From Candidatus Jordarchaeales archaeon (GTDB lineage: Archaea > Asgardarchaeota > Jordiarchaeia > Jordiarchaeales > Freyrarchaeaceae), in the NCBI GenBank assembly GCA_038889235.1, contig JAWAHN010000003.1, positions 177,703 to 241,702 of the forward strand: DNA of 64,000 bases. The letters are read 5' to 3'. This document shows positions 1 through 7,411 of the stretch, piece after piece. The position numbers and the translations under genes are program-made. The notes under the pieces were generated by a model that was given only the letters and a program-made list of their open reading frames with translations, was not told where the DNA came from and ran no database searches. The stretch's first letter is position 1, and each line of letters opens with the position of its first letter.

Positions 1-38
1 AAGTTGTTTTAGTTACTATAAGTATCCTGTTTCGATGA

Positions 39-194
39 CGGCGAGATAGCCATCAGGAGCGGGAGGAGAAGTCTATCCCTCGAGGCGTCCCTGTGGTGCC
101 CGTCGATGTAGCCCCAAATGACCCTGCAACAAGTGAGCAGGAGATAAGGGAGAAGCCCGTGGCGACAATACCCATGGTATTCAAAAATACCTAA
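39..194 (+). pseudogene. Protein-like ORF remnant, unidentified
   Basis: An open stretch of about 51 codons has no usable start: a TGA lies just upstream at 36-38. It reads like the C-terminal end of a protein (for example RGVPVVPVDVAPNDP, then EKPVATIPMVF) and stops at TAA 192-194. Its proline-rich character recalls the tails of IS605-type OrfB/TnpB proteins, and a TnpB pseudogene lies just downstream, but I cannot prove the relationship. It could equally be the 3' end of another lost gene. A protein search of this fragment would settle it. Confidence 0.3.
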
Positions 195-528
195 ACAAAC
201 CCAAATAAACAACACGAGCAACCACACACAGCATCAGCATACCTCACAACACTCAAGTACATTCAAAACAGAAAAAAAAACATGTACAACTCCAGAGCAT
301 ACAAACAGCCTAAATGAATAAAAAAGAAAACAGCCCAACTCCCACGGAAGCCCAACTCCCAACTCCAAACACCCGGAAACCTCCAACCCACCTCACGCCA
401 ACAAACCCCCAACAATACACCCAACTAACTCGCGAAGAAAACAAAAAGCCAGCAGACCCCACCTGTCACTCCTAACTAAACAATAGGCTGTCGAAAATTA
501 ATATTTATTTTCTAAACTAGTTTAATTT
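195..528. other. A/C-rich, G-poor intergenic stretch
   Basis: About 330 bases without a gene. The + strand is strikingly poor in G and rich in A and C, with runs such as AAAAAAAAA near 271 and repeated CCAACTCC motifs around 340-370. The last 40 bases turn AT-rich just before the TnpB pseudogene, where a promoter could lie. I see no RNA gene or clear inverted repeat. Confidence 0.5.
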
Positions 529-1606
529 GTGGAAGTCGTTCAATCTGTGAAGTTCAAATATGAATCCAATGATGTTGTAAAGAAGCTTCTTGAGGACTTT
601 AGAGGAATGGTGAACTTATGCTCAGATATAGCTATCAAGAACAAAGCTACTTCTCTGGCGAAAATTCACAGTCTAGCCTATCAGGAGCTTAAGAAAAGGT
701 TCGATTACCATTCTCAATACTATATCTCTGCTATAAGAGTAGCTCAATCAATACTGAAGTCGTGGAAAAAGAGGGGAAAAGAGCCAACTTTAAGGAAGCC
801 AGTAATAAGGTTTAGCCCATTACTGACAAAACTTGAGGGTGAGAGACTTAGGATAGCTTTGAGGCCGAGAGAGTTCATCTATATAAACCTTGTTGTTGGA
901 GATTACCAACGCAAGTTTCTAGGCAAACCTCATGGAATGATAACTATGACTGAAGACTACATCATAATTCCCTTTAAGACTGAGGTTGAAGAACTGGATT
1001 GTGATAAAGCAGTAGCCCTCGACATCAATGAGACAAATATCACAGCCGTCACCTCCGATGGAAAGATTCATGTTTTTGATACAAAAGAAGTGAAAAGGCT
1101 GCATGATTGCTACTTTGAGATAAGGAGGGAAATCCAAAGCAAGTATAAGGGAAACGCTAAGAAAAGAGCCTTAATAAAGTATCGTGGAAGGGAGAAGAGG
1201 CGGTCAGGGATTTCCTACATAAGCTGACAAGAAAAATCGTTGATATTTTCAAGGGGTACACCATCATAATGGAGGACTTGAGGAACCTGAGGGGATCCAT
1301 TGATTATGAAAGAAAGCTCAACAGAAGACTGCATTCATGGAACTTCAGGCAAACTCAATTCTTCATAGACTACAAGGCTAAGCTCAATTGATCCAAGGTC
1401 ATCTACATGAACCCAAGAGGGACAAGCAAGAATTGTTCAGTATATGGGGGAACAATATCCCCGAAAGACAGGACTTGCCCCAAATGCGGAATAAATAGGC
1501 ATGTAAACGCCTGTTTAAACATGCTCAAGATGTGGGGAGCGCAGGGTCCCCCGACACGCCTCTCGATGACATGAGAGAGGAAGTCAAATTTTTCGACACC
1601 CTGTAA
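529..1606 (+). pseudogene. tnpB: Decayed IS200/IS605-family TnpB (OrfB)
   Basis: The N-terminal two thirds of a TnpB RNA-guided nuclease is readable from a GTG at 529. The RuvC-I Asp is present (ALDINETNIT) and the RuvC-II Glu is present (IIMEDL). The gene is broken by a frameshift near 1200, an in-frame TGA at 1389-1391, and a second frameshift near 1547. The tail then reads PLDDMREEVKFFDTL and stops at 1604-1606. The zinc ribbon has lost a Cys (NCSVYGG where a CxxC is usual) and the RuvC-III Asp of the usual RDVNA segment is His (RHVNAC). No TnpA transposase or recognisable element ends are nearby. It is therefore a dead copy. The family call is firm; the exact number of lesions depends on sequence accuracy. 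Confidence 0.85.
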
Positions 1607-1749
1607 ACAACAAAAACACACAGGAAACGCAAAAGCCCAACGAAGAACGCACCCGCAACAACAAACAATGAACACTTTTACTATAAAAAATAAAAGGAGG
1701 AACACAAAAAACAACAGAACTAAGAAGCCTTAAAAAGGAGGGGGAACCA

Positions 1750-3205
1750 ACGAGAAAAACAGTAACACTACTACTCTCACTCCTACTGCTCCTAGCACCA
1801 CTCACAGCAACACTCACCCCAACACCAACAACACCAATAATACCAACACAATCACAACAAGCACCCAAACAATTTGCACCGCTCGAAGGTGTCACCTTCT
1901 ATCTTCACCCATCCTACAACGAAACAGGCATCCACGCATATACAACACAGAATGCTACATCATACCTCGGCATCAACTGTACCGGCATCCAAAACCTTAC
2001 GCAAGCCGTAGTCAGAGTAGAAACAAGACCGTTCGAAGCAAATATCGAGGTACAGCTTAATGTCGCAAATGAAACATACTGCAATGATACTATTAATACG
2101 ATCATCAGCCAGCTAAACGTGACTCTCCAGAGAATCGGGATAACCATAAAGGAAGAAACTTCTCGTAATATAAGCCCTACGGGCACCTTTGGAATCTGCA
2201 CCCTTAAACTAGATGGAAATCCACACAGTCTAAGTCAACTGGTTCCTGAAAATACGTTTGCACGCAAAATAGTAGAGACGAAAATAGTAGAGACGTACGA
2301 TGACGCTGAAATTGAGATAACAGACACGCATAAACCGGGTCAGGTACCGGGTGTATTCGGTCTCTGTGATGTTCTTGTTGACGTAAGTGGGGTCATCATG
2401 AGGACGGACACGTACAACTACAACTTCTCGGTGAGAAAAGCTCTAGGCATCACTGAACAGCAAATCGTTGTGAACGTAACACCAACAATAATCACCATAT
2501 GCTATCCCGGAAACTTAACTGATTGTTATCCTGGAACCAATACCACCTCAGTTGAGGTGATAATAGAAAATTCTAGCGTCTCATGGAGGATAAATGCGAG
2601 TGTTACGTTTGATGACATTTTTGTTGCTTTCACTTATGTGCCGAGTTACATGGAGGGGTATATGGAGTGGAACTTGACTGCTGGGGAACACCGCCTGCGT
2701 TTCGATACCGGCTTGATGAATATTACTGTCTGTTAATGTGAGTGGTCGGGTGAGGCTTAGTGTTTGTTCTATGCTTGAGAATCCTGGTGGTGGGTTGCCT
2801 TCTGGCTTGGGCTTCTTGGGGAGGTTCATCGAAATCACGCTTGATGATGAAAGTGCTCTGGTTAGCTTGACGCTTGTCTTTAGTTACAGTGATGATGAGG
2901 TTGCGAGGGCTGGGCTGGATGAGTCCACTTTGGCTGTCTACTACTGGGATGAGTCGAGTGGGAGTTGGGTTAGGATTGAGGGTAGTGTGGTTGACACTGT
3001 GGCTAACACGGTTACTGTCACTGTTGACCATATTACTTACTTTGCGATAGTAGGGAGCACGGGGAGAGAAGAGGCTTCATGGTTGCCGTTTGTAGTGTTT
3101 TTGGCTCGTCCGGCGAGTACCGCTTTAGTCGTAGCTGGTGTTGGGGTTGTAGTCCTGCTAGTGTCTATGGTTGCCGCTTTGATCCTTCGGAGAAGGAGAA
3201 CGTAA
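1750..3205 (+). pseudogene. Broken secreted, membrane-anchored surface protein
   Basis: The reading frame begins with a basic residue pair and a leucine-rich hydrophobic signal peptide, then a Thr/Pro/Gln-rich linker and a beta-rich, Asn-rich body with many N-glycosylation sequons. After a one-base frameshift at about 2727-2736 it resumes with a domain ending in DESTLAVYYWDESSGSW and VDHITYFAIVG. A C-terminal transmembrane helix and an RRRR stop-transfer sequence follow. This layout (signal peptide, Ig-like body, small C-terminal domain, membrane anchor) is typical of archaeal cell-surface proteins. No ATG, GTG or TTG is available in frame upstream; an ACG at 1750 follows a strong AAGGAGGGGG site. 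The 5' half is A/C-rich and the 3' half G/T-rich on the same strand. It is either a pseudogene or is affected by sequence error or recombination. The specific function is unknown. Confidence 0.7.
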
Positions 3206-3207
3206 AC

Positions 3208-3263
3208 TCCTCTTTTTCTTTTTCATTGCTTGTTCTTCCGTTTCTTTTCTGTAATTTTTTCAA
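3208..3263 (+). terminator. T-rich terminator after the surface-protein gene
   Basis: Several T runs (CTCTTTTTCTTTTTC, TTTCTTTTC, AATTTTTTC) follow the stop at 3203-3205 directly. Archaeal RNA polymerase terminates at such T tracts without needing a hairpin. This is inferred from sequence only. Confidence 0.5.
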
Positions 3264-3679
3264 TTTAGAGGGGGTTTCCGTAGGTTAAATTGTGTTGTTC
3301 GTTGGTGTGTGAGGGTGTTGGATGGGTGGGGATGGCTGAGAGGTTGTTGAGGGAGGTTGAAGAAGCGCTTGGTTAAAGGGGCTGTGAGCTTTATCGCTTA
3401 GCGAGTTTGTTGGTGATTTGTGATAATTGGTTTTGCCCTGGTCGAAAACGTTGAGGTAGAGTGCAGCGTGGGGTTACACTTTGTGATGGAGTGTGGAGGG
3501 GTGCTTTCCTTTGACCGGTTTTCTCGTCGAAAAGTTGTGTTCTTCGAAAGGTTATACTTGAAGGCGCTCGACGGAAAGGAAGCCCCGGGAGAAGGGTGCT
3601 ATGTTGCTAAGCACGCTGTAAGGTGACCGGCGTAGGGTCGTCTTGGTATGCGGAGTTTACGTTTTGATTTTCTGCGTGG
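3264..3679. other. G/T-rich gap with a possible gene-start relic
   Basis: No supported gene. The + strand is rich in G and T. A short reading frame at 3332-3376 (14 codons, reads MAERLLREVEEALG) looks like the beginning of a helical protein but ends at once, so it may be the stump of a deleted gene. A longer open stretch at 3420-3626 lacks protein-like character that I can recognise. Confidence 0.35.
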
Positions 3680-4270
3680 TTAGCTTAGGTCGATGACGAG
3701 GCAGGGGACTAGGCTTTTCTGTGCGGGGCTTTGTATGTCCACTTTGAGTAGGAGGGGGTCTACGTATGCGACGAGCACTCTTCCCTCCGAGTCCGGCTTG
3801 ACTCGCCAGAACCTCTTTAAATCGTTCTCAGCCAGCGCCCTCCTCCCATCGATGTCGCCTCTTTCGGCGAGCTCTATGGATTTCAAGTAGAAGTCGGTTA
3901 TCGCGTAGTTTACAAGCCTCAAGTTGAACTTCAACTCTTTGTCCCCAAGCTTCTCCCTTGTTTTGAGACTGGCGACCACCGCTCCGCCGTAGTCTCTGAG
4001 GCTTTCCTCTTTCAAGACTATTAGGGGGCAGACAAACCTCGAAGCCTGTAGGAGCGAGTCTAGGGGAGGGTCGTCGACCACCCTCGGTAGGGTTAGAAGC
4101 CTACCCCACTTCACGTCAACTTTCAACGTGTCGGATACCCCGAGCTCCCTGTACTTGAACTTTCTCTTAAGCCACTTAAGCTCGGTGTCGACAGACACCT
4201 CTCTCGAAAAGTAGAGGATGCCCCTAAGGTTCTTAACCAGGTAGAGGTGTAGGGGGTCAGGGTCGCTCAT
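3680..4270 (-). CDS. Conserved-looking hypothetical protein, 196 aa
   Basis: I do not recognise this protein. It is a soluble, mixed alpha/beta sequence with no signal peptide or membrane segment. The middle has charged helices (around residues 115-150) and the C-terminus is strand-rich (LVAYVDPLLLKVDI, then LVPCLVIDLS). The ATG at 4270 sits about 30 bases downstream of a CCTTAAAATA TATA-like element at 4301-4310 on the minus strand, so the start is plausible and the leader short. Codon use looks like that of neighbouring genes. It stands alone, with decayed sequence on both sides. Confidence 0.65.
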   Translation of the reverse strand: MSDPDPLHLYLVKNLRGILYFSREVSVDTELKWLKRKFKYRELGVSDTLKVDVKWGRLLTLPRVVDDPPLDSLLQASRFVCPLIVLKEESLRDYGGAVVASLKTREKLGDKELKFNLRLVNYAITDFYLKSIELAERGDIDGRRALAENDLKRFWRVKPDSEGRVLVAYVDPLLLKVDIQSPAQKSLVPCLVIDLS

Positions 4271-4756
4271 TAGAATGCACCAAGAGCCTTCCTACACTCA
4301 TATTTTAAGGACTGCGGAGGGGTTATGAAAATTATTTTGGCTGTAGGCCGAGCTACCAGCCACGCGACACCTGCACGTAAGGTGGCCGGGAGCCCGAAAA
4401 GGGGAACGCTAGAGACGATAGGTCGTGTAATGAGTGCCGTACTATTTCTAGCGGAAACCTAATTTTCCTCGTTCACAACGCTCTTAAGCACGAGCAAAAA
4501 GGCCTTCTTCAAAGAACATGGTTCCGAGTTTAAAAGTGCAGGGGGTAGCGGGGTTGTTGGAGGAGGTATGAGACCGGGGGAAAGCTGGCGGCCTCGGCGG
4601 GCTTAAAGTATGGTGGCTGTGGGGAAACCGATATATGCCTGGAAATGAGGGCTCTGCATGCGGCGAAGGTAATTAGGAGGCCCGCGGAATAAAGGGATGC
4701 TCAGATGAGGGCAGCTCGTAGCGTGTGTCCGGAGTCGTTCCTGGAGTGCCTCTGCA
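4271..4756. other. Intergenic stretch with a promoter-led 12-codon ORF
   Basis: No full gene is visible. A TATA-like GAGTTTAAAAG near 4530 and a strong GGAGGAGGT site precede an ATG at 4568, but the frame closes after 12 codons (4568-4606). That pattern fits the surviving 5' end of a deleted gene, or a very small peptide. The segment around 4340-4440 is GC-rich with some self-complementarity (GGCTGTAGGCCGAGCTACCA), but I could not fold it into a known RNA. Confidence 0.35.
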
Positions 4757-4758
4757 GA

Positions 4759-4770
4759 AAACGTTTAAAT
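4759..4770 (+). promoter_or_regulatory. BRE/TATA promoter of the MNT-like gene
   Basis: GCAGAAAACGTTTAAAT gives a purine-rich BRE followed by a TTTAAAT TATA box. Transcription should start about 25 bases downstream, near 4790. That supports the ATG at 4810 (behind GGGGGG) and argues against starts further upstream. Confidence 0.55.
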
Positions 4771-4809
4771 TTTCGCAGAGTCAAATTTCCCTTTGGGGGG
4801 ATAAAGGTT

Positions 4810-5178
4810 ATGGGAATAGCAATTATGGATGAGAACGATGAGGAGAGAATTCTTCAGACTATAAGCGAAGCCCTCTTGAAGTTCGACAAAGTAGACCTAG
4901 GCTACATTTTCGGATCCCTGCTCGAAGAGCTCAACATCGCCGTTGTAACCTCGGAAAAACTCCAACCATTTGAAGCTAGGAAGTTCATTAACAAGCTTGC
5001 AAGATTTATAAGAAAGGTTTTGGGGTACGACTGCAAGATTAACGTTAAAATCCTCCAGCTGTCACCGGTAAGCGTCCAGTACGAGATAATCAGGAGGGGG
5101 AGACTGATCTTCTGCCGAAACCACATTAGACGAGTGATGTATGAAGCTGAAGTAATATCGAAGTGCACCAACTTTTGA
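4810..5178 (+). CDS. MNT-like nucleotidyltransferase lacking catalytic Asp residues
   Basis: The 122-aa protein matches the minimal nucleotidyltransferase fold. Strand-helix (VDLGYIFGS) is followed by a strand (LNIAVV), a helix with basic residues, and the family-typical end (VSVQYEIIRRGRLIFCRN, then a helix RVMYEAEV). In active MNT antitoxins the segment is GSxxxGxxxxxSDIDIAVV. Here the loop is about six residues short and reads GSLLEELNIAVV, so both metal-binding Asp residues are gone. No HEPN partner is adjacent. It may be a pseudo-enzyme with a binding role, or a remnant of a toxin-antitoxin module that still has an open frame. The start follows a GGGGGG site and a good promoter. Fold assignment is fairly secure; function is not. 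Confidence 0.6.
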   Translation: MGIAIMDENDEERILQTISEALLKFDKVDLGYIFGSLLEELNIAVVTSEKLQPFEARKFINKLARFIRKVLGYDCKINVKILQLSPVSVQYEIIRRGRLIFCRNHIRRVMYEAEVISKCTNF

Positions 5179-5460
5179 TTCAAGAAGGCAACGCACGGCA
5201 CACCTTAACTTTTAAGGCTAGTTAAGCCGGGACCACCGGCGGAGAAGTCTGAAAACACGCTGCCCCCAGACGCACTCTACTTCTCTTAAGCCCCCGAGAA
5301 GAGTGGCTGAAACTGCTTCTCACAACCAACTCATCAAGCTTAATCCATCCTCCAACTCTCAGCTCTTAGCTACTCTTCCCCCGTTCAACCGTGAAAATAC
5401 CAAAGCCTTTGAAGCCTGCTAGCTCTCCGACTGGTGGTTTCGGCGCGCGGCTCTTCTTTC

Positions 5461-5476
5461 AAAAGGCTTTTAAGCC
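5461..5476 (+). promoter_or_regulatory. Promoter of the esterase gene
   Basis: AAAAGGCTTTTAAGCC contains a TATA-like CTTTTAAG about 45 bases before the ATG at 5518. It implies a short leader carrying the GGAGGGGGAG ribosome site. Confidence 0.5.
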
Positions 5477-5517
5477 TTTTCTTAGCCTTTTATGCGTGCT
5501 ACTGGAGGGGGAGTTGG

Positions 5518-6585
5518 ATGCCTGTTCTAGACCGGTCGAAGATTAGGGCTGACGTGCTCAAGCTCGTAGACGACTACATGAAAGCACAGATGAACGCCAT
5601 AATGGAGTTTCTCGCAAAGGAGGGTAAAGGCGTAGACTTCCCAGCGCTCTGGGGCAAAGTGATGGCGGGCAACGAACGCTTCTTCAGAAGGGAGATGAGC
5701 GTCGAAGAGCTTTACAGCTGGCTGACCAAGGAGGAAATGCTCTTCCTCGCAAGAATGATGAGGTATGCACTCGAGCGCGTGGCGGCCTTAGAACAGCAAA
5801 AGAGACCCCTTCCAAGCGGCATCACCATAAGCCGTGTCGACGCCGGCGGAGTTCCGGCAGAGTGGCAGGTGCCCCCCGGAGCCTCAAAGGACAAAGTAAT
5901 CTTGTATTTCCACGGGGGAGGGATGGTCATAGGATCCCCTAGAACGCATAGACCGTTGACTGTTAGGCTTGGAGAAGAGGCGAAGGCGAGAGTGTTAAGC
6001 GTGGACTACAGGCTGGCACCAGAATACTCCTACCCCTCTCAGCTGGAGGACTGCGTCAAAGCGTACAAGTGGCTCCTCTCCACGGGTGTGAAGCCAAAGA
6101 ACATAATTGTTGCAGGTGACTCTGCCGGAGGAAACCTGGCACTAACAACACTATTGAAGGTCAGAGACGAAGGAGTGGAGCTGCCGGCTGGAGCAGTCTG
6201 CCTATCTCCGGTAACAGACTGGACGGCTACAGATGAAACATACTTCAAGAACGCGAAAACAGACCCAATCCTAGCAGACGTAGGTGTCTTCTGGTGGGGG
6301 GCGGCCTACCTCGCAGGGGCGAACCCAGCTGACCCACTAATCTCGCCGCTGTTCGCCGACCTAAGGGGACTACCACCGATACTTATCCAGGCGAGCACAA
6401 GCGAGATGCTCTTCGGCGGCTGCAAACGCTTCGTCGAAAAGGCCAGAGCTGCTGGGGTGGATGCAACTTTGCAAGCGTGGGACGATATGCCGCACGTGTG
6501 GCAACTATTCGGAATGTACATTCTCCCAGAAGCAGAGGAAGCAATAGCGAAAATAGGCGAGTTCACCCGGAAACTACTCTGGTAA
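5518..6585 (+). CDS. Alpha/beta-hydrolase esterase, hormone-sensitive lipase family
   Basis: 355 aa, the usual size for family IV (HSL-like) carboxylesterases, which hydrolyse short-chain esters in the cytoplasm. The oxyanion-hole motif HGGG is at residue 132 and the nucleophile Ser is at 202 in GDSAGG. The catalytic His is at 326 (DDMPHVWQLF). The acid of the triad is usually the Asp of a GSDExL-type segment; here that segment reads STSEML, leaving Glu296 as the nearest acid. The N-terminal helical cap (residues 1-80) is normal for the family. I chose ATG 5518 because it follows GGAGGGGGAG and lies at the right distance from the TATA box; the frame is open for 28 codons upstream, but those overlap the promoter. 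It is monocistronic, and the natural substrate is unknown. Confidence 0.92.
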   Translation: MPVLDRSKIRADVLKLVDDYMKAQMNAIMEFLAKEGKGVDFPALWGKVMAGNERFFRREMSVEELYSWLTKEEMLFLARMMRYALERVAALEQQKRPLPSGITISRVDAGGVPAEWQVPPGASKDKVILYFHGGGMVIGSPRTHRPLTVRLGEEAKARVLSVDYRLAPEYSYPSQLEDCVKAYKWLLSTGVKPKNIIVAGDSAGGNLALTTLLKVRDEGVELPAGAVCLSPVTDWTATDETYFKNAKTDPILADVGVFWWGAAYLAGANPADPLISPLFADLRGLPPILIQASTSEMLFGGCKRFVEKARAAGVDATLQAWDDMPHVWQLFGMYILPEAEEAIAKIGEFTRKLLW

Positions 6586-7344
6586 CCTGAAAACTGGAGA
6601 AAGGCCTTCTGGCCGGAGAAGGTTAACAGCCCGCTTCGTCAGAGAAACAATGTCTCCAATGGCGGATTCGAGTTTCGTCCGAACAGTCTTCATGACGCCT
6701 TTTCTTTTTCGCTTCTTCCGCAACTTTCCCTCTTACACGACACCCCCTTCTTCCCTTAACATGCATCCGAGATAGAGTCGCCCTTACAGCCTAACTGTTG
6801 AGGTTGCTTGAGCCTTGTTACGACAAGGACCCTTCACCCCTAGTTTAAAGATTTTTTCTCCTCAGCGAACCCGAAGCTGAACGAACGTTTAGCTCAGCTC
6901 TTTAAGAGGAAAGCCGATCAGCTGAGTACGCCAACTGGAATCAGGGGAACGATTCACATGTTAATAGTCCTCCAAAGTCATCCCTATCAACAGCTTGCTT
7001 CAAGAAGCGACCACGACGACGACGCACGGGTTGAAGCCACTGCACGTCAAAGCCCTTTTCAACAATGTTAAAACGTCCTTGCGAATTCTTCATTTAAGCC
7101 TGATCCGCTCCAGCCAGCTAATTGAAAGCCTAGAAACTGGGCGCTTCAGCACCTCACTTCCGTTAAACAACACTGCGGAAACATGACTCTAGCCTCACAA
7201 GCCTGCACGTTGAACGGCATAATTCTGAAGGGGGCGTGGCAGCAAACTAAGAAAGACTTGTAAACAAGACAGGGTTTGTCTCAGTCCTAGCAGATAGCGC
7301 TGGGTCCTCTCTAAAAACTCGAAGTTAAAAGTCGATGTTAAAAG
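6586..7344. other. 760-bp gap without a supported gene
   Basis: No gene or known RNA is recognisable. T-rich tracts at 6699-6730 (CTTTTCTTTTTCGC) may terminate the esterase transcript. The rest has no long protein-like frame; a 63-codon open stretch at 6995-7186 has unnatural composition and is discounted. Stop codons are scattered in all frames, as expected for decayed sequence. Confidence 0.4.
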
Positions 7345-7361
7345 AAAGGCTTTTAAAGACG
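7345..7361 (+). promoter_or_regulatory. Promoter of the CO dehydrogenase gene
   Basis: AAAGGCTTTTAAAGAC has a BRE-like purine run and a TTTTAAA TATA box about 55 bases before the TTG start. The leader then carries AAGGGGGG at 7396-7402. Confidence 0.5.
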
Positions 7362-7411
7362 AAGAACCCCTTGTGGTCAGTTGCTTAACTTTTTAAGGGG
7401 GGTATGCGCGT

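Noticed and set aside
9-227. 72-codon hydrophobic frame on the minus strand
   Set aside because: It begins in G-poor noncoding sequence, lacks a ribosome site and overlaps a more protein-like relic on the + strand.
286-291. A third TGTACA (TRP-box-like) hexamer
   Set aside because: Single copy in a noncoding A/C-rich stretch, with no TATA box or trp gene nearby; likely chance.
6995-7186. 63-codon frame in the gap before cooS
   Set aside because: Composition is irregular, no promoter or ribosome site is visible, and no motif is recognisable.
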